A stretch of DNA of 64,000 nucleotides, taken from Senegalia massiliensis. GTDB taxonomy: Bacteria; Bacillota; Clostridia; Tissierellales; SIT17. The position numbers were made by a program, and so were the translations under genes. The notes under the pieces are model-generated. The model was given only the letters and a program-made list of their open reading frames with translations, did no database searches and was not told the DNA's origin. This document shows positions 57,368 through 64,000 of this stretch, piece by piece (position 1 is the first letter of the stretch; each line of letters starts with the position of its first letter). The stretch is taken from assembly GCF_900626135.1 (NCBI RefSeq), contig NZ_LR130785.1:1335241-1399240 (forward strand), in the 5' to 3' direction.

Positions 57368-58309
57368 ATGGAAAATATGTTGTATGGCTCTTCTTCGCCT
57401 CATATAAGAAGTAAAGAGACCATTTCAAAAATAATGATCGATGTATTGATAGCATTATTACCTGCAACACTTGCAAGTATATACTATTTTAGGTTTAATG
57501 CTATAAAACTTATAGGAATTTCAATTTTAACAGCAGTTTTAACAGAATGGGCATTACAAAAATTTATGAATAAACCGATTACAATAAATGATTTTAGTGC
57601 TGTTGTAACAGGATTACTATTGGCATTTAATATTCCTGCTTCAGCACCATGGTGGATACCGGTTATAGGTTCAGCCTTTGCAATAGCAATTGTAAAGCAA
57701 GCATTTGGTGGACTTGGAAACAACTTCATAAATCCTGCTCTTGCTGCACGTGCAATGCTTCTTGCATCATGGCCAGTATTAATGACTAATTGGGTTACTC
57801 CAGGCGCTGATGCTGTAAGTACAGCTACACCTCTTGCAATATTAAAAGGAGAAGCAGAAGGAACACTTCCATCAATAACAAATGTTTTGATGGGTAATAT
57901 TGGAGGATCCCTTGGTGAAACATCAGCGCTTCTATTGATAATTGGTGGATTATATTTATTATATAGAGGGGTTATAACTTGGAAAATACCTGTTAGTTAT
58001 ATAGGTACAGTAATGCTAATGACACTTTTACTTGATGGAGGATTTACAAATATGATTTATCATACTCTATCTGGTGGATTAATGCTAGGAGCATTCTATA
58101 TGGCTACAGATTATTCATCATCACCAGTTACTTCAAAAGGTCAAATAATATTTGGAGTAGGTTGTGGTATTTTAACAGCAATAATTAGAATATATGGTGG
58201 ATATCCTGAAGGGGTTTCATATTCAATACTTCTTATGAATGTAGCAGCACCTTTAATTGATAAGTATACATCACCAAAAGTATTTGGGGAGGTGAAGAAA
58301 GTTGCGTGA
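57368..58309 (+). CDS. rnfD: Rnf complex subunit RnfD
   Basis: A 313-residue membrane subunit with about 9 helices and a covalent FMN. The flavin-linked Thr lies in the VSTATPLAI motif (near residue 157). Other landmarks are SPHIRSKETISKIMIDVLIALLPA and GGLGNNFINPALAARAMLL. It ends overlapping rnfG by 8 bases. Confidence 0.96.
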   Translation: MENMLYGSSSPHIRSKETISKIMIDVLIALLPATLASIYYFRFNAIKLIGISILTAVLTEWALQKFMNKPITINDFSAVVTGLLLAFNIPASAPWWIPVIGSAFAIAIVKQAFGGLGNNFINPALAARAMLLASWPVLMTNWVTPGADAVSTATPLAILKGEAEGTLPSITNVLMGNIGGSLGETSALLLIIGGLYLLYRGVITWKIPVSYIGTVMLMTLLLDGGFTNMIYHTLSGGLMLGAFYMATDYSSSPVTSKGQIIFGVGCGILTAIIRIYGGYPEGVSYSILLMNVAAPLIDKYTSPKVFGEVKKVA

Positions 58310-58880
58310 GATAATTAAATTAGGTCTTATTTTATTATTAATAACATCAATATCGGCAGTTGTTTTAGGTTTGACTAATAGTGTAACAGAAGAAAAGATA
58401 GAAGAGGCTGAAAACTTAGTTAGTGAAGAGGCGAGAAAAGCAGTTTTACCTGGAGCAGAAAAATTTGTGAAAGAAGAATCTACTGAAATTAATAAAATTT
58501 CAAAAGATAATTCGGATATTTTAGAAGTGTATAAAGGTATGAACAATCAAGATGAATTCTTAGGATATGCTATAAAGACAGCTTCTTCAGGATACGGTGG
58601 AAATGTAGAAGTTATAACAGGTATTTCTAATGATGGAACTATAACTGGGATGAATGTAGTAAGTCATCAAGAAACACCAGGCCTTGGAGCAAATGCCACT
58701 GGAGAAGAATTTCAAAGTCAGTTTAAAGAAATGCCTACTAAAAAAGATATAACTGTAGTAAAATCTGAGCCACAAAACGAAGAAGAAGTACAGGCACTTA
58801 CGGGAGCTACAATAACTTCAGATGCTGTAGTTAAAGGGGTAAATAGTGCTAGAAATCTTTATAATAATAATTTGAAGTAG
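58302..58880 (+). CDS. rnfG: Rnf complex subunit RnfG
   Basis: A 192-residue subunit: one N-terminal membrane helix and an extracellular FMN-binding domain with covalent FMN at Thr in LTGATITSDAV. GYGGNVEVITGI and VVSHQETPGLGAN mark the family. TTG start after GGGGAGGTG. Confidence 0.95.
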   Translation: MREIIKLGLILLLITSISAVVLGLTNSVTEEKIEEAENLVSEEARKAVLPGAEKFVKEESTEINKISKDNSDILEVYKGMNNQDEFLGYAIKTASSGYGGNVEVITGISNDGTITGMNVVSHQETPGLGANATGEEFQSQFKEMPTKKDITVVKSEPQNEEEVQALTGATITSDAVVKGVNSARNLYNNNLK

Positions 58881-58898
58881 AATTTTGGAGGTGAAGTA

Positions 58899-59531
58899 AT
58901 GAAATTATTTAAAATTTTTAAAAATGGAATTGTAGATGAGAATCCAGTTTTTGTACAATTGTTGGGAATGTGTCCAACTCTTGCTGTTACTACATCAGCA
59001 ATAGATGGTATGGCTATGGGACTTGCTACTATGGCGGTGTTGTTTGCTGCAAATCTTGTAATTTCAATGTTTAGAAAAGTTATACCAGATAAAATAAGAA
59101 TACCTGCATATATTGTAATAATTGCAACATTTGTTACCCTTATTGGTATGTTTATGCATGGTTATGCTATGAGTTTATATAAGTCACTTGGATTATTTAT
59201 ACCACTTATAGTTGTTAACTGTTTAATACTTGGTAGAGCAGAATCTTTTGCATCTAAAAATAAACCTGCAAGTTCAATTGTAGATGGACTTGGAATGGGA
59301 CTTGGATTTACTATAGCTTTAACAATACTTGGTATAATAAGAGAAATACTTGGAGCAGGAAGTGTTTTCGGTATTTCTTTATTTGGAGAAGCATTTAAGC
59401 CTGCTATAATAATGATATTACCTCCTGGAGCATTTTTAGCATTAGGATTATTAATAGGTTTGTTAAATTATGTTCAAAAGCGAAATAAGATTAAGAACAA
59501 TGAAAATAAAGATCTTAAGGAGGCGATATAA
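58899..59531 (+). CDS. rnfE: Rnf complex subunit RnfE
   Basis: A 210-residue integral membrane subunit with six helices (FKNGIVDENPVFVQLLGMCPTLAVTTSAIDGMAMG; PLIVVNCLILGRAESFASKN). Part of the ion-translocating core with RnfA. GGAGGTGA is present. Confidence 0.95.
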   Translation: MKLFKIFKNGIVDENPVFVQLLGMCPTLAVTTSAIDGMAMGLATMAVLFAANLVISMFRKVIPDKIRIPAYIVIIATFVTLIGMFMHGYAMSLYKSLGLFIPLIVVNCLILGRAESFASKNKPASSIVDGLGMGLGFTIALTILGIIREILGAGSVFGISLFGEAFKPAIIMILPPGAFLALGLLIGLLNYVQKRNKIKNNENKDLKEAI

Positions 59532-60104
59532 ATGGAATTAGTTACAATAGCAGTCAGTGCTATGTTAGTAAACAACTTTATATTATCTAGATTTCTTGGT
59601 ATATGTCCATTTTTAGGAGTTTCTAAAAAGGTTGAAACAGCTACAGGGATGACTATGGCTGTAGCATTTGTTATGACATTAGCATCAATTATGACTTATT
59701 TTATACAAGTAACAATACTAGATCCTTTTAATCTTCAATATTTGCAGACTATAGCATTTATATTGATAATTGCATCATTAGTTCAATTTGTTGAGATGTT
59801 CATAAAAAAGGCAAGTCCTACATTATATGAAGCCTTAGGGGTATACCTTCCACTTATTACAACAAACTGTGCAGTACTTGGATTAACTCTATTAAACATA
59901 CAAGAAGGATTTAATTTGTTAGAAACTATTGTTCATGGAGTGTTTGCAGCTATAGGATTTGGACTTGCAATAATTTTATTTGCAGGTATAAGAGAAAGAT
60001 TAGCTTTAGCTGATGTTCCTGAATCATTAGAAGGTTTTCCAATTGCACTTATAACAGCAGGTTTAATGTCTATTGCATTTTTAGGCTTTGCTGGATTAGT
60101 ATAG
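59532..60104 (+). CDS. rnfA: Rnf complex subunit RnfA
   Basis: A 190-residue six-helix subunit homologous to RnfE but inverted in topology ([45 protein letters not shown]). The conserved Cys-containing helices hold the membrane 2Fe-2S site. It begins at the rnfE stop. Confidence 0.96.
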   Translation: MELVTIAVSAMLVNNFILSRFLGICPFLGVSKKVETATGMTMAVAFVMTLASIMTYFIQVTILDPFNLQYLQTIAFILIIASLVQFVEMFIKKASPTLYEALGVYLPLITTNCAVLGLTLLNIQEGFNLLETIVHGVFAAIGFGLAIILFAGIRERLALADVPESLEGFPIALITAGLMSIAFLGFAGLV

Positions 60105-60118
60105 GAGGTGAGTGACAT

Positions 60119-61096
60119 ATGATAGAAAGTATAATTTTACCAGTAGCTAGTTTAGGTGGCTTAGGTTTGATTTTTGGAAGTGGTCTAGCTGTAGCATCAA
60201 GAATATTTGCTGTGGAAATAGATCCTAAAGTAGAAAAAATAAGAGCAGCTTTACCAGGTGCAAATTGTGGTGCATGTGGTTATCCAGGTTGTGATGCATT
60301 TGCAAATGCAGTTTCAATAGAAGGGGCTCCTGTAAATGGGTGTCCTGTAGGAGGATCTGAAGCTGCAGAAAGGTTAGGAGAAATAATGGGAGCATCTGCA
60401 GAAGCATCTGAAAGAAAAGTTGCACATGTTATTTGTAATGGAACTGAATGTAATGCTAAAGAAAAATTTGAATATACTGGAATAAAAGATTGTAAAGCGG
60501 CTGCACTTGTACAAGGAGGAAATAAATCTTGTTCCTATGGTTGTTTAGGATATGGAACTTGCTATGATGTATGTCCTTTTGATGCTATTACTATGAAAGA
60601 TGGTATTGCTCATATAGATCCAGATAAATGTACTGCCTGTGGTAACTGTGTAGATGCTTGTCCTAAAAATGTAATTGAATGGGCACCTTACAATCAAAAT
60701 GTAGTAGTAGATTGTAATAGTAATGAATTTGGTAAAGATGTTAAAGTAAAATGCTCTACAGGGTGCATAGGTTGTCAAATATGTGTAAAAGCGTGCCCTT
60801 TTGATGCTATGGAGTTTGAAAATAAATTAGCTAAAATAAATTATGATAAATGTACAAATTGTATGATATGTGCAGAAAAATGTCCTACAAAAGCAATATG
60901 GGCAGATTTTTCTAAGAGAAAAACTGCTGAAGTAGTAGATGATAAATGTATAGGTTGTACTATATGTGCTAAAAATTGTCCAGTTGATGCTATAAATGGA
61001 GAACTTAAAAAGGTACATGAGATTGATCCAGAAAAATGTGTTGGTTGTGGATTATGTGAACAAAAGTGTCCAAAAGACGCTATAATAATGAAGTGA
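60119..61096 (+). CDS. rnfB: Rnf complex subunit RnfB, six-cluster form
   Basis: A 325-residue ferredoxin-binding subunit. An N-terminal membrane helix is followed by a 4Fe-4S site CGACGYPGC, then six CxxCxxCxxxCP-type groups (CLGYGTCYDVCP modified, CTACGNCVDACP, CIGCQICVKACP, CTNCMICAEKCP, CIGCTICAKNCP, CVGCGLCEQKCP). Proteobacterial RnfB has two such groups; the longer array is typical of anaerobic Clostridia. It passes electrons from reduced ferredoxin into the complex. AGGAGGTGAG site. Confidence 0.96.
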   Translation: MIESIILPVASLGGLGLIFGSGLAVASRIFAVEIDPKVEKIRAALPGANCGACGYPGCDAFANAVSIEGAPVNGCPVGGSEAAERLGEIMGASAEASERKVAHVICNGTECNAKEKFEYTGIKDCKAAALVQGGNKSCSYGCLGYGTCYDVCPFDAITMKDGIAHIDPDKCTACGNCVDACPKNVIEWAPYNQNVVVDCNSNEFGKDVKVKCSTGCIGCQICVKACPFDAMEFENKLAKINYDKCTNCMICAEKCPTKAIWADFSKRKTAEVVDDKCIGCTICAKNCPVDAINGELKKVHEIDPEKCVGCGLCEQKCPKDAIIMK

Positions 61097-61098
61097 AA

Positions 61099-61132
61099 AT
61101 AAAATGCAGCCTAGGCTGCATTTTATTTTTTT
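61099..61132 (+). terminator. rnf operon terminator
   Basis: A perfect 28-bp palindrome (14-bp arms, ATAAAATGCAGCCT and complement) then seven Ts. Confidence 0.92.
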
Positions 61133-61361
61133 AATAATTAAGTAAAATACATAAATTGCTACTTGTAAATATAGTCTCTAAATGGTAAACTTTATATGTG
61201 TAAATATGTTTTTTTATTGTTTATAAGTATTTAAATTAAAGATTATAAAAAATATTTATATACAATAAAAACGAGATGGAAGGAATTCTAGATCCTTTAA
61301 TAAAATAATGAGCATCTCTTAAGTTCATATTTATATATTAAATAGAATGTAGGTGTTAATT
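61133..61361 (+). promoter_or_regulatory. Intergenic leader before maf
   Basis: About 230 bp of very AT-rich DNA without an ORF. Near its 3' end is a two-stem element: GAGATG (61273) pairs with CATCTC (61313), enclosing AAGGA/TCCTT (61280/61293). It may be a structured 5' leader. No known riboswitch class recognised, and the promoter is unclear. Confidence 0.35.
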
Positions 61362-61943
61362 TTGAAATATGTTGTACTAGCTTCATCTTCTTCTAGAAGA
61401 AAAGAGTTCTTAGAGAAATATAATATAAAATTTAAAATACAAGAAAGTAATATACAAGAAAATATTTATGATAATGTATCTCCTGAGACTACAGCAATTA
61501 GCTTAGCTTTTCAAAAAGCAATAAATGTTGCTGAAAATATTGAGAAAGATAGTATAATAATTGCAGCAGATACAATTATTTATTTTGATAATAAAATACT
61601 TGGTAAACCTAAAGATAAACAAGATGCAAAAAAGATGTTATTAAATTTAAGTGGTAAAGAGCATTATGTTTATACAGGGATTGCCATAGTAAAATCTGGT
61701 ACTAATGAAAAAAAGGTTGACTACTCTAAAACTAAAGTTAAAATTAGAAATTTAAGTGAAGATATGATAGATAATTATCTATTGGAACAGGAATATGAAG
61801 ATAAAGCGGGTAGTTATGCAATACAAGGAAAAAGTGAAATCTTTGTAGAGAGTATTGAGGGGTCCTATACAAATGTAGTAGGGCTACCTATAGTAAAACT
61901 TGACAAACTTTTAAAGGAGTATTTCGAAATTAGTCTAATTTAA
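61362..61943 (+). CDS. maf: Maf-like nucleotide pyrophosphatase
   Basis: A 193-residue Maf/HAM1-like house-cleaning pyrophosphatase that removes modified nucleotides. Motifs: VVLASSSSRRKEFL, AADTIIYFDNKILGKPKD, GSYAIQGKSEIFVESIEGSYTNVVGLP. TTG at 61362, six bases after AGGTG, is preferred over the GTG at 61353 within that site. It opens the maf-radC-mreB-mreC cluster. Confidence 0.94.
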   Translation: MKYVVLASSSSRRKEFLEKYNIKFKIQESNIQENIYDNVSPETTAISLAFQKAINVAENIEKDSIIIAADTIIYFDNKILGKPKDKQDAKKMLLNLSGKEHYVYTGIAIVKSGTNEKKVDYSKTKVKIRNLSEDMIDNYLLEQEYEDKAGSYAIQGKSEIFVESIEGSYTNVVGLPIVKLDKLLKEYFEISLI

Positions 61944-61954
61944 TTGGGGGATAT

Positions 61955-62650
61955 ATGGGAAATAGAATAAATTATACTATTAAACAGTTACCATTAGATG
62001 AAAGACCAAGAGAAAAATTATTTGAAAAAGGGCCAAGTGAATTATCAAATACTGAATTATTAGCTATAATCATTAGAACTGGAAATAGAAAACAATCAGC
62101 AATAGATCTAGCTAGAAATGTTTTAGATTTAGATGAAGATGGGCTTGATTTTTTAAAAAATTCTACAATTCAAGAATTGACTCAACTTGAGGGAATTGGG
62201 AAATGTAAATCAGCACAGATATTAGCAGCAGTAGAACTAGGCAAAAGAATATGTTCAAAAGAGGTAATAAAACCTACAAAAATCACATGTCCAAGTGATG
62301 TATGTGAATTTATGATGGAAAATATGAAAGACTATAAAAAAGAGTTTTTTAGAACAATAATGTTAGATACTAAAAATAATATAATATGTTATGAAGATAT
62401 ATCAATAGGAAGTTTAAATGCTTCTATAGTTCATCCAAGAGAAGTATTTAATAGAGCAATTAAAAGGAGTAGTGCTTCCGTAATTCTTGTACACAATCAT
62501 CCAAGTGGTGATCCAACACCAAGTAAAGAGGATATTAATATTACAATGAGGTTAATTGAAGCTGGAGAAATTTTAGGAATACGTGTACTTGACCATATTA
62601 TAGTAGGTAATAAAAAATACGTGAGTTTAAAAGAAGAAGATATAATATAG
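61955..62650 (+). CDS. radC: RadC family protein (JAB/MPN domain)
   Basis: A 231-residue protein: a helix-hairpin-helix N-terminal half (LTQLEGIGKCKSAQILAAVELGKR) and a JAMM metal-binding domain with HNHPSGDPTPSKED. Biochemical role unsettled despite the DNA-repair name. Genomic link to maf and mreB is widespread in Firmicutes. Confidence 0.95.
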   Translation: MGNRINYTIKQLPLDERPREKLFEKGPSELSNTELLAIIIRTGNRKQSAIDLARNVLDLDEDGLDFLKNSTIQELTQLEGIGKCKSAQILAAVELGKRICSKEVIKPTKITCPSDVCEFMMENMKDYKKEFFRTIMLDTKNNIICYEDISIGSLNASIVHPREVFNRAIKRSSASVILVHNHPSGDPTPSKEDINITMRLIEAGEILGIRVLDHIIVGNKKYVSLKEEDII

Positions 62651-62677
62651 AAGGTAAGAGAGGAGCAAAAGAAGAAG

Positions 62678-63730
62678 ATGGGATTTTTAGGAATGTTTTC
62701 AAAGGATATGGGTATTGACTTAGGGACTGCCAATACTCTTGTTTTTATAAAAGGTAAAGGTATTGTTGTAAGAGAACCATCTGTTGTTGCAATACAAACG
62801 AAATCAAATGAGGTATTAGCTGTAGGTGCAGAGGCTAAAAGAATGATAGGTAGAACACCTGGAAATATAGTAGCAATTAGACCTATGAAGGATGGTGTAA
62901 TTGCAGATTTTAATGTTACAAAGAGTATGATAGAGTATTTTCTAAAAAAAGCAAATGGCAAGAAAAGTTCTCTTTCACAACCAAGGGTAGTTGTATGTGT
63001 ACCTTCTGGAGTTACTGAAGTTGAAAGAAAAGCAGTAGAAGAAGCAGCTGAACAAGCTGGAGCAAGAGAAGCATTTCTTATAGAAGAACCGATGGCAGCT
63101 GCAATAGGTGCTAATCTCCCAGTACAAGAACCAACGGGAAGTATGGTTGTTGATGTTGGTGGAGGAACTACTGAAGTTGCAATTATTTCTTTAGGTGGAA
63201 TCGTAACAAGTAAATCTATTAGAGTTGGTGGAGACGAATTAGACGACTCTATTGTTCAATTTATTAAAAAACAATATAATTTAATGATTGGTGAAAGAAC
63301 AGCTGAAAATATTAAAATAGAGGTGGGTTCTGCATCACTTAGAGATGGTGGAAAAGGCACTTTATCAAGTGAGTCTAAAATGAAAATAAGAGGTAGAGAT
63401 TTAGTTTCAGGACTCCCAAAAGTAGTAGAAATAACAGCTAAGGAAATTGAAGAAGCTCTTAAAGAGCCTGTAGCTAACATAATTGAAGCTATAAAATTCA
63501 CATTAGAAAAAACACCACCAGAACTTGCAGCTGATATTATGGACAAAGGAATAATGCTTACTGGAGGAGGAGCATTATTAGATGGATTAGATAGACTTGT
63601 TAAAAGAGAAACTGGCATGCCAGTAAATATTGCAGAAGATCCATTAGATTGTGTAGTACTTGGAACAGGAAAAGCAGTAGAAGATATTGATATGTTAAAA
63701 AGAGTTTCTACTAGTTCAAAAAGAAGATAA
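62678..63730 (+). CDS. mreB: Cell-shape protein MreB
   Basis: A 350-residue bacterial actin. ATP-binding motifs: [14 protein letters not shown] (phosphate 1), [13 protein letters not shown] (phosphate 2), [14 protein letters not shown] (adenosine). It polymerises along the membrane and guides elongation wall synthesis with MreC/MreD. The start follows GAGAGGAG. Confidence 0.97.
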   Translation: MGFLGMFSKDMGIDLGTANTLVFIKGKGIVVREPSVVAIQTKSNEVLAVGAEAKRMIGRTPGNIVAIRPMKDGVIADFNVTKSMIEYFLKKANGKKSSLSQPRVVVCVPSGVTEVERKAVEEAAEQAGAREAFLIEEPMAAAIGANLPVQEPTGSMVVDVGGGTTEVAIISLGGIVTSKSIRVGGDELDDSIVQFIKKQYNLMIGERTAENIKIEVGSASLRDGGKGTLSSESKMKIRGRDLVSGLPKVVEITAKEIEEALKEPVANIIEAIKFTLEKTPPELAADIMDKGIMLTGGGALLDGLDRLVKRETGMPVNIAEDPLDCVVLGTGKAVEDIDMLKRVSTSSKRR

Positions 63731-63742
63731 GTGGTGATATAG

Positions 63743-64000
63743 ATGTCTGTATTTAAAAAGTATGGAGGCAGAATGATAGTAGCTATTGTTACTATCATTC
63801 TGCTTATAACTATTGGGATAACTGCTAAAGATAGAGAAAAAATAAGCATAATAGAAAATAAAGTAGGGAAGATTATAACTCCAGTTCAAGGTTTTTTTTA
63901 CAAAATAGGTGAGACTGTTACAGATAGGTTTTCCTCTCTAGGAGATTATATTGATGCAAAGGAAAAGAATGATCAGCTTAAGAAAAGAATAAAAGTATTA
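63743..64000 (+). CDS. mreC: Cell-shape protein MreC, 3' partial
   Basis: The first 86 residues of MreC (MSVFKKYGGRMIVAIVTIILLITIGITAKDREKISIIENKVGKIITPVQGFFYKIGETVTDRF...): a membrane anchor followed by the start of the periplasm-facing coiled coil. It runs past the window end. GGTGAT precedes the ATG. Part of the mreBCD unit. Confidence 0.93.
   Translation, partial: MSVFKKYGGRMIVAIVTIILLITIGITAKDREKISIIENKVGKIITPVQGFFYKIGETVTDRFSSLGDYIDAKEKNDQLKKRIKVL
63768..63803 (+). repeat. Perfect inverted repeat inside mreC
   Basis: 14-bp perfect arms (GCAGAATGATAGTA / TACTATCATTCTGC) with an 8-base loop, 26 bases into the gene. No T run follows, so it is not a terminator. Confidence 0.7.

Noticed and set aside
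62497-62961. Minus-strand ORF of 154 codons across the radC-mreB junction
   Set aside because: Shadow of two certain genes; composition Ser/Ile/Leu-rich as expected of antisense frames; no ribosome site.
63256-63849. Minus-strand ORF of 197 codons over mreB and mreC
   Set aside because: Lies entirely opposite conserved mreB/mreC coding sequence, and its residues mirror the codons of the sense strand.

Overview
The window is very AT-rich DNA from a Gram-positive anaerobe of the class Clostridia. Evidence: strong AGGAGG ribosome sites, many TTG/GTG starts, a DegS/DegU pair, a clostridial Rnf complex with a multi-cluster RnfB, and the order maf-radC-mreB-mreC. A Tissierellales-like host is my best guess; the genus cannot be read from this sequence.

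Host left flank (1-10.8 kb): a large TPR-GAF-GGDEF diguanylate cyclase cut by the window edge, a LacI regulator, a DUF896 protein, a lone CheW, DegS-DegU, an M18 aminopeptidase, and a LysR regulator divergent from a polytopic transporter.

Prophage (10,809-47,880, about 37 kb): a siphovirus-type cos/HK97-like element inserted in the 3' end of a tRNA-Leu(CAA) gene. It is bounded by 29-bp direct repeats and flanked inside by 11-bp CTACTGCACAC-type repeats that look like integrase arm sites. Leftward genes are integrase, an ImmA-like peptidase and an ImmR/cI-like repressor. A control region with five near-palindromic operators and two face-to-face promoters separates them from the rightward early genes: Cro-like protein, antirepressor, Gp157, a YneA-like LysM protein, replisome organizer, DnaC-like loader, SSB, nucleases and many small proteins. 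Then come a late regulator, HNH protein, cos region, terminase, portal, ClpP-like protease, capsid, neck, tail (with a -1 frameshift in the tail chaperone), DUF859 protein, holins and an amidase with four CW_7 repeats.

The most interesting material is the prophage cargo. There are two small genes each behind a textbook sigma-H promoter with its own terminator, a Spo0E-like phosphatase gene on the opposite strand, and a HipA-like kinase plus DUF3037-type pair behind a leader with mutually exclusive hairpins. This suggests lysogenic conversion affecting sporulation or stationary phase and probably phage defence.

Host right flank (47.9-64 kb): tRNA-Leu(CAA), polA-coaE-lytic transglycosylase, an oligopeptide-binding lipoprotein, tRNA-Leu(GAG), dinB, a SPOR-domain membrane protein, the rnfCDGEAB operon (ferredoxin:NAD+ oxidoreductase), and maf-radC-mreB-mreC, with mreC running off the end. 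All calls rest on reading the sequence and family knowledge; no database search was run.
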